Below are positions 16,355 to 25,949 of a DNA stretch of 64,000 nt, one piece after another. Numbering within the stretch: position 1 is the stretch's first letter; each line of letters opens with the position of its first letter. The notes beneath the pieces are model-generated. The model saw only the letters and a list, made by a program, of their open reading frames with translations, had not been told where the DNA came from and ran no database searches. The stretch comes from an uncultured Gammaproteobacteria bacterium (GTDB taxonomy: Bacteria > Pseudomonadota > Gammaproteobacteria > Steroidobacterales > XN24). Position numbers and translations under genes: made by a program. Location of the stretch: positions 20,579 to 84,578 of the forward strand of contig CAMYOC010000042.1 of the NCBI GenBank assembly GCA_947259915.1, written 5' to 3'.

Positions 16355-19300
16355 TCAGGCCGAGGCGACGCGCTGGGCCAGAAGCTGATGCATCATCGCC
16401 CGCAGCGCGGCGGGACGGATCGGCTTGCGCAACATCGGATAACCGGCGCTGCGCACCAGGTCCCGGATCTCGTCGCCGTGGTCGGCTGTGATCACGGCCC
16501 CGGGAATAACGCCACAGTGCTCGCCGATGGCGGCCAGCGTGATCAGACCGGTATCGCCATCATCCAGCTGGTAGTCGGCCAGCACCATATCCGGACGCGG
16601 CCCCCCGTTACCGATCCTGCCCAGAGCCTCCGTTGTGCTCGCCGCGGTCATCACCTCGCAACCCCATCCGCCGAGCAGCTGTGCCATGCCCTCGAGAATG
16701 TCCGGTTGATTGTCGACGCACAGCACCCGCGTGCCCTCGAGCAGACCGCTCCGGCGCCGCGGCCCGGCCCCCACTCTCCGCGTATGACGCCGCGCCTTGA
16801 CCACCGGCACGATAACGCTGAACACCGAGCCGCGACCTGGCCACGAACGCACCTCAACCGGGTGACCCATCGCGCCGGCCATACGCCGGACGATGGCGAG
16901 CCCCAGGCCGACGCCTTTCTCCCCCGTCTGGTCCTTGCTCTGCAGACGCCGGAATTCTTCGAAGATCTCTTCGCGATGCCCGTCCTCGATACCCTCGCCG
17001 GTATCCCAGACCTCGATCCGCACTGTGCCATTCTTGCGCCGGCAACCCATCACGACGCGACCCTGCGCTGTGTAACGCATCGCGTTTGACAGGAAGTTCT
17101 GCAGGATCCGGCGCAGGAAGCGACGGTCGGTACGCACGGTCAGCCGGCTGGGGATCGTGTGCAGCGCCAGACCCCGTTGCCGGGCGATAACGCTGTACTG
17201 CAGGCTAAGCCCGGTCATGATTTCCTGCAGGCTGAATTCACTGATCTGGGGCTCCATTGCGCCGGCGTCGAGTTTGGAGATGTCGAGCAGCGTGGTGAGC
17301 AATTCCTCTGCTGCCACCAGTGAGCTGTCGATCCGCTGGATCGAGACCCGGGTGGCGCCGTCCAGCTCGCGCTGGGCCAGCGCCGACGTAAACAAGCGCG
17401 CTGCGTTCAGCGGCTGCAGCAGGTCGTGGCTGGCAGCCGCCAGGAAGCGAGTCTTGCCGAGGTTGGCGGTCTCGGCCGCCTTGGTCGCCTCACGCAGCGC
17501 ATACTCGACATCACGGCGCAGCTCGTTCTCACGGCGCAAGCGCTCATTCAGATCGGACAGCTCCCGGGTGCGCTCATCCACTCGCTGTTCGAGCGAGCCA
17601 TAGGCGTCCTGCAGCGCTTTCTCCGCGCGTCGGCGCTCGGTGATGTCATGGAAGACGGCGAAAAATCCCTCCACCCGACCGCGCTCGTTGCGCTGCGGGA
17701 CGTAGGTCGCCTCGGCATAGCGGCGGGAGTCGTCGGCATCGATGGATTCCACCTCGAAACTCTGGCGCTCGCCGGCCAGGGCCGCCGCCATCAGTCCTTC
17801 CCGCTCCATAAAGCGCGGCTCGGGCAGAACTTCATCCACCCGGCGGCCGATGATCTGTTCGCGCGGAATACCCACCGCCTGCTCATAGGCGCGATTGACG
17901 AATCGGAAACAAAGATCGCGATCGACGAAGGCGATCAACACCGGCACGATATCCGTGTAGGCGCGGATATTGCGCTCGCTGTCGATCAATGCCGCCTCGA
18001 TCTGTTTGTGTCTGGTCACGTCGCTAAAGCTGGTGACGAGTCCACCTCCGGGTATGGGATTCTGGCGCATCTCCAACACCACGCCGTCATCCCGGACGCG
18101 CTGATAAACGTGCCGTGTCCTGTGCTGCAGATGAGCAAGGCGCCGCTGCACATGGCCTTCAATGTCGCCGGGTCCGCAGCGACCGAGCCGTGCGTTGTAC
18201 CGGATCAGATCCGCGAGCGACGTCCCGACCCGGAGCAGATCGGGCGGGTATTGGAACATCTCCTCGTAGCTCCGGTTCCAGGCCACGATACGTAGCTGTG
18301 AATCGACCACGCTGACGCCCTCGGCGATGTTCTCGAGGGTGATTTCGAGCAGGTCGCGATTAAAACCGGAGGTCCGTGACGCGGATCCGACGATGCGGGC
18401 CAGATCGTCCAGTTCCAGCTCACCGCCCTTGAGCGCCGATGCGAGCACCCTGCGCGCGGCCATGGCACCCATGGCACCGGACAGCAGCCGCTCGGTGAGT
18501 TCGACTGCGGCATCGTCGGCGCGCAGTGTATCGCTCGGCTCCATACCCTTGGCTGCAAAGTATTTCCGGAACACCGCCTGGGCCTTGGCTGCGCCAACAA
18601 AACGTTCGGCCAGGATGCGCAAATCGCCGGTCGTTGCACTCCCTTTCAGCCGCGGCGACCCGTAGCCGGGCGCAAGACCATGCGGGTTGGCAAAGATCGC
18701 CGCCTGACGGCGCTCGAGCAAACCCCGGACCCCGTAAACGGACACGAGCAGCATGGCGGCGACATTCATCCCCAGACTCCAGATGGTGCTGTGGGTGATC
18801 GGGTCCAGCCCGGACAGCCCCATCAGCGCATAGGGCTTCAGCCAGGCCAGACCAAACAGCCCATGCTCGACGAATCCGGACGAGAACCAGCCGGTCTGTG
18901 CCGCCGCAGGCAGCAACAGCGTGTAGATCCAGACCGCAAAGCCGACGGCCAGCCCGACTATCGCACCCTGGTGAGTCGCGCGTTTCCAGAACAGACCAAA
19001 CAGCAGCGGCGGGCCAAATTGAGCAACCGCAACAAATGACAAAAGACCCATGGTGGCCAGCGCGCCATAGGCGCCGATCACCCGGTAGCAGGCCCATCCC
19101 AGGGCCAGGATCAGCACCACCAGGACACGCCGTACGCGGATCAGGAACAGCGGCAGCTCACTGCCCTGGGGCACCGCATCGCCGCGCCAACGCACCAGCG
19201 CCGGCATCACGATTTCGTTGCACAGCATCGTGCTGCAGGCGATTGTCGCGACGATGACCATACCGGTCGCCGCCGAGAAGCCGCCGATAAACGCCAGCAG

Positions 19301-20284
19301 CGCAAGCGCGGTATTGCCCTCCTCCATCGGCAGCCGCAGCACAAAGGTGTCTGCGTCGGCGCCGCCGAGACGCAGCAGACCGGCCAGCGCGATCGGGGCC
19401 ACGAACAAGCTGAAGATCCCCAGGTAGGCGGGGAAAGCCCAGCGTGCAAAAGCCAGGTCCTTGCGCGACCGGTTCTCCACCACCGCGATATGAAACTGCC
19501 GCGGCAGACACAAGATGGCCAGCATCCCGAGCACGGTCTGGACGAGGAAGGGTGCACCCAGACTGGCGGAGGAATAGAGCCGCTCTACCTCCGGGACCTG
19601 GCCAGCCGCTGCCCACAGCTCGCCGGGGCCGTCGAACATGCCGAACAGGACAAACAAACCCACCGCGACAAAGGCCAGCAGTTTCACCGCCGATTCGACC
19701 GCCACCGCCAGTACCATGCCGCGATGACTCTCGGTCACATCGACCTGACGGGTCCCGAACAGGATGGTAAACACGGCCAGCACAGCCGCCAGCACCAGCG
19801 CGCCGTCAAGGAATGGCCCCTGACTCATCTGATCATGAGGCACACCGGCCAGCACCTCATAGCTGCGCGAGACGGCTCTTAGTTGCAGCGCAATATAGGG
19901 CAGCACCGCGACCAGAGCGACACCGGACACGAGCACGGCCAGGGCCTGGGACTTGCCGTAGCGGGCGCCGATAAAATCCGCGATGGATGTGAGCCGCTGG
20001 CGTTTGCTGATCCGGACGATGCGCTCGGGGATCCGATAGAACACCGCAAAAACCAGCGCCGGGCCCAGATAGATGGCGAGAAACTCCCAGCCATTGGATG
20101 CAGCGCTGCCGACTGCGCCGAAGAAGGTCCAGGAGCTGCAATAGACGCCAAGCGCCAGGCTATAGACCAGTGGCGCCGGCAGAAACCGCGACGGCACCCG
20201 GCGCTGGTCGCCGAAATAGGCGATAGCGAACAGCGCGCCGGCGTAGGCCAGCGCAACGACCGGAGGCACCCAGGTTGGCAGCAT
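16355..20284 (-). CDS. Hybrid sensor kinase with sodium-symporter-like domain (CrbS/MxtR-like)
   Basis: A 1309-residue membrane sensor. Residues 1 to about 520 form a multi-helix sodium/solute-symporter-like domain. About 545-615 would correspond to the STAC linker region known in this class. Two PAS domains follow (near 660-760 and 775-890), then a short coiled coil, HisKA with AASHDLLQPLNAARL (His near 952), HATPase with NFLSNAMRYT and GVGLGLAIVRRM, and a C-terminal receiver with LADYQLDDGDTG (Asp near 1236). CrbS-type kinases control acs and need the transporter-like part for signalling. The ATG at 20284 is preferred because the first helix starts there and GGAGG lies upstream. It is divergent from the acetate symporter operon. 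Confidence 0.92.
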   Translation of the reverse strand: MLPTWVPPVVALAYAGALFAIAYFGDQRRVPSRFLPAPLVYSLALGVYCSSWTFFGAVGSAASNGWEFLAIYLGPALVFAVFYRIPERIVRISKRQRLTSIADFIGARYGKSQALAVLVSGVALVAVLPYIALQLRAVSRSYEVLAGVPHDQMSQGPFLDGALVLAAVLAVFTILFGTRQVDVTESHRGMVLAVAVESAVKLLAFVAVGLFVLFGMFDGPGELWAAAGQVPEVERLYSSASLGAPFLVQTVLGMLAILCLPRQFHIAVVENRSRKDLAFARWAFPAYLGIFSLFVAPIALAGLLRLGGADADTFVLRLPMEEGNTALALLAFIGGFSAATGMVIVATIACSTMLCNEIVMPALVRWRGDAVPQGSELPLFLIRVRRVLVVLILALGWACYRVIGAYGALATMGLLSFVAVAQFGPPLLFGLFWKRATHQGAIVGLAVGFAVWIYTLLLPAAAQTGWFSSGFVEHGLFGLAWLKPYALMGLSGLDPITHSTIWSLGMNVAAMLLVSVYGVRGLLERRQAAIFANPHGLAPGYGSPRLKGSATTGDLRILAERFVGAAKAQAVFRKYFAAKGMEPSDTLRADDAAVELTERLLSGAMGAMAARRVLASALKGGELELDDLARIVGSASRTSGFNRDLLEITLENIAEGVSVVDSQLRIVAWNRSYEEMFQYPPDLLRVGTSLADLIRYNARLGRCGPGDIEGHVQRRLAHLQHRTRHVYQRVRDDGVVLEMRQNPIPGGGLVTSFSDVTRHKQIEAALIDSERNIRAYTDIVPVLIAFVDRDLCFRFVNRAYEQAVGIPREQIIGRRVDEVLPEPRFMEREGLMAAALAGERQSFEVESIDADDSRRYAEATYVPQRNERGRVEGFFAVFHDITERRRAEKALQDAYGSLEQRVDERTRELSDLNERLRRENELRRDVEYALREATKAAETANLGKTRFLAAASHDLLQPLNAARLFTSALAQRELDGATRVSIQRIDSSLVAAEELLTTLLDISKLDAGAMEPQISEFSLQEIMTGLSLQYSVIARQRGLALHTIPSRLTVRTDRRFLRRILQNFLSNAMRYTAQGRVVMGCRRKNGTVRIEVWDTGEGIEDGHREEIFEEFRRLQSKDQTGEKGVGLGLAIVRRMAGAMGHPVEVRSWPGRGSVFSVIVPVVKARRHTRRVGAGPRRRSGLLEGTRVLCVDNQPDILEGMAQLLGGWGCEVMTAASTTEALGRIGNGGPRPDMVLADYQLDDGDTGLITLAAIGEHCGVIPGAVITADHGDEIRDLVRSAGYPMLRKPIRPAALRAMMHQLLAQRVASA

Positions 20285-20530
20285 GCTTGTGTTTCCTCCC
20301 CCTGCGCCGGGATTGTTCTGGTCTTGGTACCGGACCGCACGATGCGTGCCGCCCGTCAAACCCCGGCACCGGGCCGATCCTAACCCCGCAACGGTCGGGA
20401 ATGGAACTTGAACGGCCTGCTCGCGGCGCACCGGCGGGCAAGCGCGGCTACTGCGGTGCAGCACGATTCTGCCGGGCATGTCACCGCCCTCACCGGATCA
20501 AAGCTGACGCCCGCGTGTCACGCTGCCTTC

Positions 20531-20540
20531 GACTAAAGTC
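20531..20540 (+). promoter_or_regulatory. Candidate activator site upstream of the symporter operon
   Basis: GACTAAAGTC, extended to the dyad CGACT-AA-AGTCG at 20530-20541. It matches the GWCWAARGTC pattern found twice upstream of acs. It lies 75 bp before the DUF4212 gene in the 330-bp gap shared with the divergent sensor kinase, so one site could serve either gene. The rest of this gap (20285-20614) holds no gene. Confidence 0.45.
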
Positions 20541-20614
20541 GTGGTTTGCCTGGTCCGTGTCTCTGCTAGATTGCTGGAGGTTGACAATAATAGCGACACA
20601 TATGGGGAGGGGTC

Positions 20615-20881
20615 ATGACAACGCCTCAAGACAGCCGGATGGCTGAATACTGGAAAAGAAACGTTAGATTGATGGTCATACTGCTGTCGATCTGGTTCGT
20701 TGTCTCTTATCTGTTTGGCATCGTCCTGGTGACGCCGCTGAACGCAATCTCTCTGGGCGGGTACAAACTCGGTTTCTGGTTTGCCCAGCAGGGATCCATG
20801 TATGTCTTCGTAGCGCTCATCTTCGTCTATGCGGCAAAGATGAATGCGTTGGACAAAGAATTCGACGTTCACGAGGACTAG
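20615..20881 (+). CDS. DUF4212 small subunit of a sodium/substrate symporter
   Basis: An 88-residue membrane protein with two hydrophobic segments (MVILLSIWFVVSYLFGIVLV, then GSMYVFVALIFVYAAKM) and the family pieces LGGYKLGFWFAQQGS and NALDKEFDV. DUF4212 proteins are the small partner of a sodium/solute symporter encoded just downstream. Here the symporter starts nine bases after its stop, so the two are one operon. GGGGAGGGG precedes the ATG. Confidence 0.93.
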   Translation: MTTPQDSRMAEYWKRNVRLMVILLSIWFVVSYLFGIVLVTPLNAISLGGYKLGFWFAQQGSMYVFVALIFVYAAKMNALDKEFDVHED

Positions 20882-20890
20882 GAGACAGCC

Positions 20891-22669
20891 ATGGAACTTA
20901 AAACACTGACATTTATTGTCGTGGGGCTGACCTTCGCCCTCTATATCGGCATCGCAATCTGGGCACGCGCGAGAACCACCGGTGACTTCTACGTCGCCGG
21001 CAAGGGCATTCATCCGGTTGCCAACGGCATGGCGACAGCAGCGGACTGGATGTCCGCGGCATCGTTTATCTCGATGGCCGGCCTGATCGCATTCCTCGGC
21101 TATGGCGGCTCGGTCTTCCTGATGGGATGGACCGGCGGTTATGTGCTGCTGGCCATGTTGCTGGCGCCCTACCTGCGCAAATTCGGCAAATTTACGGTGC
21201 CGGAATTTGTCGGCGATCGTTACTACTCGCAGACCGCCCGTATCGTCGCGGTGATCTGCCTGATCGTCGCCTCGGTCACCTACGTTATCGGGCAGATGCG
21301 CGGTATCGGCGTGGCCTTCTCCCGGTTCATGGAAGTCGATTTCTCCACCGGACTGTTTACCGGCATGACGATCGTCTTTATCTATGCGGTCCTGGGCGGC
21401 ATGAAGGGCATCACCTACACCCAGATCGCACAATACTGCGTGTTGATCTTTGCCTATACGATCCCGGCGATCTTTATTTCGCTGAACCTGACCGGCAACC
21501 CGATCCCGCAGCTGGCCCTCGGCAGCACCATGGCCGACGGCTCGGGCGTCTATCTTCTGGACAAGCTTGATCTGATCGTGACTGATCTCGGGTTCAGGGA
21601 GTACTCGACAGCGTCTAACGGGAACATGCTGAACATGTTCCTGTATACCTTCTCGCTGATGATCGGAACGGCGGGTCTGCCCCACGTGATCATCCGCTTC
21701 TTTACCGTACCGAGGGTCAAGGACGCCCGGTACTCCGCCGGTTGGGCACTGGTCTTCATCGCCATCCTCTACACCACGGCGCCCGCAGTCGGCGCGATGG
21801 CCCGGCTGAACCTGATCGAGACGATCCAGACCGGCCCGGTGGGTACAGCGGATGGCAACATCCAGATGTCGGAGACCCCTGACTGGATGGACCGTTGGGC
21901 GACAACGGGCCTGCTGTCCTGGGAAGACAAGAACGGTGACGGCCGGATCCAGTACTACGACGAGAAGGGTCTCGGTGACAAGGCCGCCGAATACGGCTGG
22001 GCCGGTAACGAGATGACCAAGGTCGACCGGGACATCATGGTGCTGGCCAACCCGGAGATCGCCAACCTGCCAAACTGGGTGATTGCTCTGGTGGCGGCCG
22101 GCGGTATCGCGGCGGCGCTATCGACGGCTGCCGGTCTGTTGCTGGCGATCGCGTCGGCCATCTCTCATGACTTGCTCAAGGGCGTGTTCAAGCCGGACAT
22201 CTCGGAGAAGAACGAGCTGCTGGCGAGCCGTATAGCGATGGCTTTTGCGATCGGCGTCGCTGCTTATTTCGGGCTCAATCCGCCTGGATTCGCGGCGCAG
22301 GTGGTGGCCCTGGCCTTTGGTCTCGCGGCATCGTCGATCTTCCCTGTCCTGATGATGGGTATCTTCGACAAGCGCGCCAACAGCACCGGTGCCATCGCCG
22401 GCATGCTGGTCGGTCTCGGTGTAACGCTGCTCTACATCTTCTGGTTCAAGGGCTGGTTCTTTGTCCCGGGGACCAACATGTTGCCGAACAATGCCGACAA
22501 CTGGCTGCTGGGGATCTCCCCGGAGGCTTTCGGAGCCGTCGGCGCAGCGTTTAACTTCGTCACCGCGTTTGTCGTGTCGCGTGCGACCAAGGCACCGCCG
22601 GAACACATCCAGCATCTGGTGGAAGACATACGCGTCCCACGTGGCGCAATGGGAGCAAGCGGCCACTAG
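20891..22669 (+). CDS. Sodium/solute symporter, acetate-permease type (VC_2705 family)
   Basis: A 592-residue SSS-family transporter with about 13 hydrophobic segments. The early region GDFYVAGKGIHPVANGMATA and AADWMSAASFISMAGL is the typical ActP-like sodium-site region. Context (DUF4212 partner, acs, CrbS/R) points to acetate or another short-chain acid as substrate (inference). A loop between helices carries D346-K-N348-G-D350-G-R-I-Q-Y-Y-D357, a DxNxDGxIxxxD pattern like the calcium-binding loops of EF-hand and dockerin proteins. A strong terminator follows. Confidence 0.93.
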   Translation: MELKTLTFIVVGLTFALYIGIAIWARARTTGDFYVAGKGIHPVANGMATAADWMSAASFISMAGLIAFLGYGGSVFLMGWTGGYVLLAMLLAPYLRKFGKFTVPEFVGDRYYSQTARIVAVICLIVASVTYVIGQMRGIGVAFSRFMEVDFSTGLFTGMTIVFIYAVLGGMKGITYTQIAQYCVLIFAYTIPAIFISLNLTGNPIPQLALGSTMADGSGVYLLDKLDLIVTDLGFREYSTASNGNMLNMFLYTFSLMIGTAGLPHVIIRFFTVPRVKDARYSAGWALVFIAILYTTAPAVGAMARLNLIETIQTGPVGTADGNIQMSETPDWMDRWATTGLLSWEDKNGDGRIQYYDEKGLGDKAAEYGWAGNEMTKVDRDIMVLANPEIANLPNWVIALVAAGGIAAALSTAAGLLLAIASAISHDLLKGVFKPDISEKNELLASRIAMAFAIGVAAYFGLNPPGFAAQVVALAFGLAASSIFPVLMMGIFDKRANSTGAIAGMLVGLGVTLLYIFWFKGWFFVPGTNMLPNNADNWLLGISPEAFGAVGAAFNFVTAFVVSRATKAPPEHIQHLVEDIRVPRGAMGASGH

Positions 22670-22692
22670 AGCCGGGATTCAAGAGACCACCG

Positions 22693-22721
22693 GAGGGCGC
22701 CCGCGGGCGCCCTCTTTTTTT
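22693..22721 (+). terminator. Rho-independent terminator of the symporter operon
   Basis: GAGGGCGCCC at 22693-22702 pairs with GGGCGCCCTC at 22705-22714, followed by seven T's. Confidence 0.95.
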
Positions 22722-22787
22722 GCCCGGCAACGGAGAATCTGAACTAGAGTTACCTCTACACATCATGACGAGGGGGAGGGAAAAGGC

Positions 22788-23483
22788 ATGCCGGCGACAG
22801 ACTTCTCGCATTTTTCTCCGGACCTGTTGGCGTTCCTCGTCGAGCTGGAGGCCAACAACGAACGTGCATGGTTCGCGGATAACAAGACCCGCTACGAGAC
22901 CGAGGTGCGCGGGCCTTGTCTGGACTTCATCACCGCCATGGCGGAACCACTGGCCGGTTTTGCGCCGCATTTTTTTGCCTGGCCGCGGAAGAGCGGCGGC
23001 TCACTGATGCGTATCTATCGGGACGTGCGCTTTGCCCGGGACAAGCGGCCATACAAAACGAATGTGGGCATACAGTTCCGCCACGAGGCGGGCAAGGATG
23101 TGCACGCGCCGGGATACTATCTGCATATCGATCCGCACCAGGCGTTTGTGGGCGCCGGTGCATGGCGGCCTGCTTCGGATGCGCTTGCCGCGATAAGGCA
23201 GCGGATCGCTGACCTCCCTGACCAGTGGTTGGCCGCCAAAGATGCACCGGAGTTCAGCGCACGATTCAGCCTTGGCGGCGACACTCTGGTGCGGCCACCG
23301 CGCGGGTTCGATGCGGATCATCCGTGTATCGATGACATCAAGCGCAAAGACTTTATCGCGATAGCGGCACTGGACCCGGCGTCCCTGTTTCAGCCGGGTC
23401 TTGTGGAGCGTATCGCCGATGAATTCCGTCGTGCGGACGGATTCATGCGTTTCCTGTGTGCGGCGGCCGGGGTCCGATTCTGA
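22788..23483 (+). CDS. DUF2461 (TIGR02453) family protein
   Basis: A 231-residue soluble protein of the widespread DUF2461 family, whose function is unknown. Family features are the N-terminal LAFLVELEANNERAWF followed by NKTRYE, the central RIYRDVRFARDKRPYKTNVG, and GYYLHIDPHQAFVGAG. It stands alone between two promoters or terminators and has no informative neighbour. Length is normal. Confidence 0.9.
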   Translation: MPATDFSHFSPDLLAFLVELEANNERAWFADNKTRYETEVRGPCLDFITAMAEPLAGFAPHFFAWPRKSGGSLMRIYRDVRFARDKRPYKTNVGIQFRHEAGKDVHAPGYYLHIDPHQAFVGAGAWRPASDALAAIRQRIADLPDQWLAAKDAPEFSARFSLGGDTLVRPPRGFDADHPCIDDIKRKDFIAIAALDPASLFQPGLVERIADEFRRADGFMRFLCAAAGVRF

Positions 23484-23639
23484 TTTTGCCGACTACGCGC
23501 TGAGCGCGATCTGCCTGTCATACAAGGCGGATCCTCGCCCTTCGACTGGCTGCAGCGATCGTCTATAGTCTCAGGCATCATCCGGCGGCCAGGCGCAGGC
23601 TGGCACGAGGATCGACGGATCAAACGGAGCGTGCATTAC

Positions 23640-24725
23640 ATGAGCAGAGACATACCCAGCCTTATCCCCGCATTGCATCGTCTGCGCCGGGCTCGCTTCC
23701 CTGCAGTCCTCTGCACGATCGTCGAAACGGATGGCTCGACCTATCGCAAGGCGGGGGCCCGCATGATCATAGACGGCGAGGGGAACTACCACGGCATCCT
23801 CGGTGGCGGCTGTTTCGAGGGCGATCTGGTGGAACGCGCGCGCGACGTGATCGCGGCCGGCGAACCGGCCATCGTCGAATACGATATGCGCGGAGATGAG
23901 GATCTGATCTGGGGGTTGGGCCTGGGCTGTAATGGTCTGGTCCGGCTGTTGCTGCAACCGCTGCAGGCCGAAAATGAGTACCAGCCGCTGACGTATCTGT
24001 GCGAGGCGGTGGAGGATTCTCGTCCCGCCGTCATCGCCACCGGCATTTCGGATCAACTGCTCGGTCGCTCAGTCGTCGTGGACGCATCGGGAGTTCATGA
24101 GTTCGGCATCAGCCAGACCGAGGTATCGGGTCTGATCGACGCCTGTCAGGCTCTGTTGAACGGAGGCAAGTCGCGCGGGTTTGACGCCGGCCCGGCCGGG
24201 CGTCTGTTTGTCGGTCTGATACCGCGGCAGAACCATCTGTTGATTATGGGCGCAGGTCCCGATGCGGTGCCGATGGCGAGCGCCGCGATTGCGCTTCATT
24301 GGCGCGTCACGGTGGCCGATCATCGCGAGCAGAATCCTGGCCGGGCGTTTTTTCCGGATGCGGTGCACCAGGTCTGCTGCAGACCCGAAGATCTGGCAGC
24401 CGCCGTTGATCTCGAGCGGGTATCGGCAGCGCTGTTGATGAGCCACAATTTCATCGCCGACACGGCCTTCCTGAGATCCATCACCGTAGCACCGCCCGGT
24501 TATGTGGGTTTGCTGGGGCCGACGGCGAGACGCAACGCGCTGCTCGAGACGCTGCCCGACGCACAGCGCGCCGTCCTCGAGGAACGGGTCCGCGGGCCGG
24601 TAGGTCTGGACATCGGCGGTGACTCTCCCGCCTCGATCGCGCTTGCCACGATCGCCGAAATACACGCCTTCCTGGAGGGCGCCGACGCCGCGGCCCTGAA
24701 CGGGCGCAAGAGCCGGGCCGCGTGA
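23640..24725 (+). CDS. XdhC/CoxF-family protein
   Basis: A 361-residue protein with the XdhC pattern: ETDGSTYRKAGARM near the N-terminus, GGGCFEGDLVERA and GLGCNGLVRLLLQPL, then a C-terminal Rossmann-like domain (LLIMGAGPDAVPMASAA). XdhC proteins help insert or sulfurate the molybdenum cofactor of xanthine-dehydrogenase-type enzymes. No such enzyme is encoded in the window, so the client is unknown. The ATG at 23640 is chosen over a GTG at 23631, which sits only one base from the GGAG. It converges with the alcohol dehydrogenase gene. Confidence 0.88.
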   Translation: MSRDIPSLIPALHRLRRARFPAVLCTIVETDGSTYRKAGARMIIDGEGNYHGILGGGCFEGDLVERARDVIAAGEPAIVEYDMRGDEDLIWGLGLGCNGLVRLLLQPLQAENEYQPLTYLCEAVEDSRPAVIATGISDQLLGRSVVVDASGVHEFGISQTEVSGLIDACQALLNGGKSRGFDAGPAGRLFVGLIPRQNHLLIMGAGPDAVPMASAAIALHWRVTVADHREQNPGRAFFPDAVHQVCCRPEDLAAAVDLERVSAALLMSHNFIADTAFLRSITVAPPGYVGLLGPTARRNALLETLPDAQRAVLEERVRGPVGLDIGGDSPASIALATIAEIHAFLEGADAAALNGRKSRAA

Positions 24726-24758
24726 AAATCTGACCGGGAACGCTGCGTTCCCCGGCGC

Positions 24759-25946
24759 TCAGGCCCAGGCCTGCTCCAGCACTGCCAACGCGTCGTCGTA
24801 ACCGACTTCGGCGGGATTGAAGATCATCGAGCCGTCGTCCAGCGACATGGCGGCGATCCGCGGCAGGTCCTCCCGTTGCACCTTGCCGGTCTCAGCCAGG
24901 GTCCGCGGCAACCCGCAACGCTGGTGAGCCTGATCCCTCAGCGCCTCGATACACGCGATCGCGGCGGTCGCCCGCCCGCTGTGCGGTGTCGAAGCATAGA
25001 TTTCCGGACCGGCGAGATACAGCAGCATTTCGCCGATCTCTTCCCGTCTGGCATCCAGGTTGTAACGCAGCACATGAGGCAGAAAGATGCCCATACACAT
25101 GCCGTGGTGGACACCGGCGATCGCGCCGACGCTGTGGCCGAGGGCATGGACCAGACCCACCATGGAATTGTTAAAGGCCACACCGGCCATCGCCGCCGCC
25201 AGCGCCAGCTCGAGACGACCACCGGCGTCAGCGGGCTCGTCGAGGACCGGGATCAGAGAACGGGCGATGCGGGTGATGGCGGCGGACGCATACGCGTCGC
25301 TGAGGGGGTTTTTCGCCAGACAGGTGAACGCCTCGCTTGCATGGGTCAATGCATCCAGCGCGGTGGCGGCGGTGATCAGTGCCGGCAGCTTCAAGGTAGT
25401 CCGGGGGTCGATCACCGCCACGTCCGGCAGCAGGAACTGGGACATGAAGGGCATCTTGGTGCCGGAGTCCTCGTCCTTGATGATGCTGACCGCGGTCACC
25501 TCGGAACCGGTCCCCGCCGTGGTCGGGATCGCGATAAACGGTTTCAGCGGCCGGGTCAGATTGTTGGCGCCGGCGAACCGCTGCAGATCCTCGCCGCCTT
25601 CCGTCGCCAGGATGTTGACGGCCTTGGCCGTGTCCATCACCGAACCGCCGCCGATCGCAATTATGGAATCACAATCGCGCTCCCGGTAGAGCGCCACCGC
25701 CGCCCGCACCGAGGCCATGGACGAATCCGGCGGCACCTGATCGAACAACGGACCGGCTGATGCGCCGCCGCTGCCCATGGCGCCGGTGACCGTATCCACC
25801 AGTCCCGCAGCCACGACGCCGGCGTCGCTGAGCAACAACGGCCGTGAGGCACCGCGGACCTCCAGCTCGAAGGGGATATGCTCGAGGGCCTTGTAGCCGG
25901 CGGCGATTTTTACCGGACAGAAGAACTCGAAGAATTCCTGACTCAT
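24759..25946 (-). CDS. Iron-containing alcohol dehydrogenase
   Basis: A 395-residue group III alcohol dehydrogenase using NAD(P). GGGSVMDTAKA is the nucleotide-binding region and PTTAGTGSEVT is typical. The metal ligands are D198 and H202 (in ALDALTHASEAF), H267 (in HALGHSVG) and H281 (in VHHGMCMG), with spacing like FucO. The alcohol substrate is unknown. GGAGGG lies nine bases before the ATG. It is followed three bases later by an SCP2-like gene listed next, so the two are an operon whose first gene on the minus strand is the SCP2-like one. Confidence 0.93.
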   Translation of the reverse strand: MSQEFFEFFCPVKIAAGYKALEHIPFELEVRGASRPLLLSDAGVVAAGLVDTVTGAMGSGGASAGPLFDQVPPDSSMASVRAAVALYRERDCDSIIAIGGGSVMDTAKAVNILATEGGEDLQRFAGANNLTRPLKPFIAIPTTAGTGSEVTAVSIIKDEDSGTKMPFMSQFLLPDVAVIDPRTTLKLPALITAATALDALTHASEAFTCLAKNPLSDAYASAAITRIARSLIPVLDEPADAGGRLELALAAAMAGVAFNNSMVGLVHALGHSVGAIAGVHHGMCMGIFLPHVLRYNLDARREEIGEMLLYLAGPEIYASTPHSGRATAAIACIEALRDQAHQRCGLPRTLAETGKVQREDLPRIAAMSLDDGSMIFNPAEVGYDDALAVLEQAWA

Positions 25947-25949
25947 GAC

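Noticed and set aside
20545..20575. A sigma-54 promoter before the DUF4212 gene
   Set aside because: GG and GC are present, but 11 bases apart and not the required 10, and the flanking bases do not match.
20498..21685. A 395-codon minus-strand frame across the DUF4212 and symporter starts
   Set aside because: Covers two recognised genes on the other strand and has no recognisable domain.
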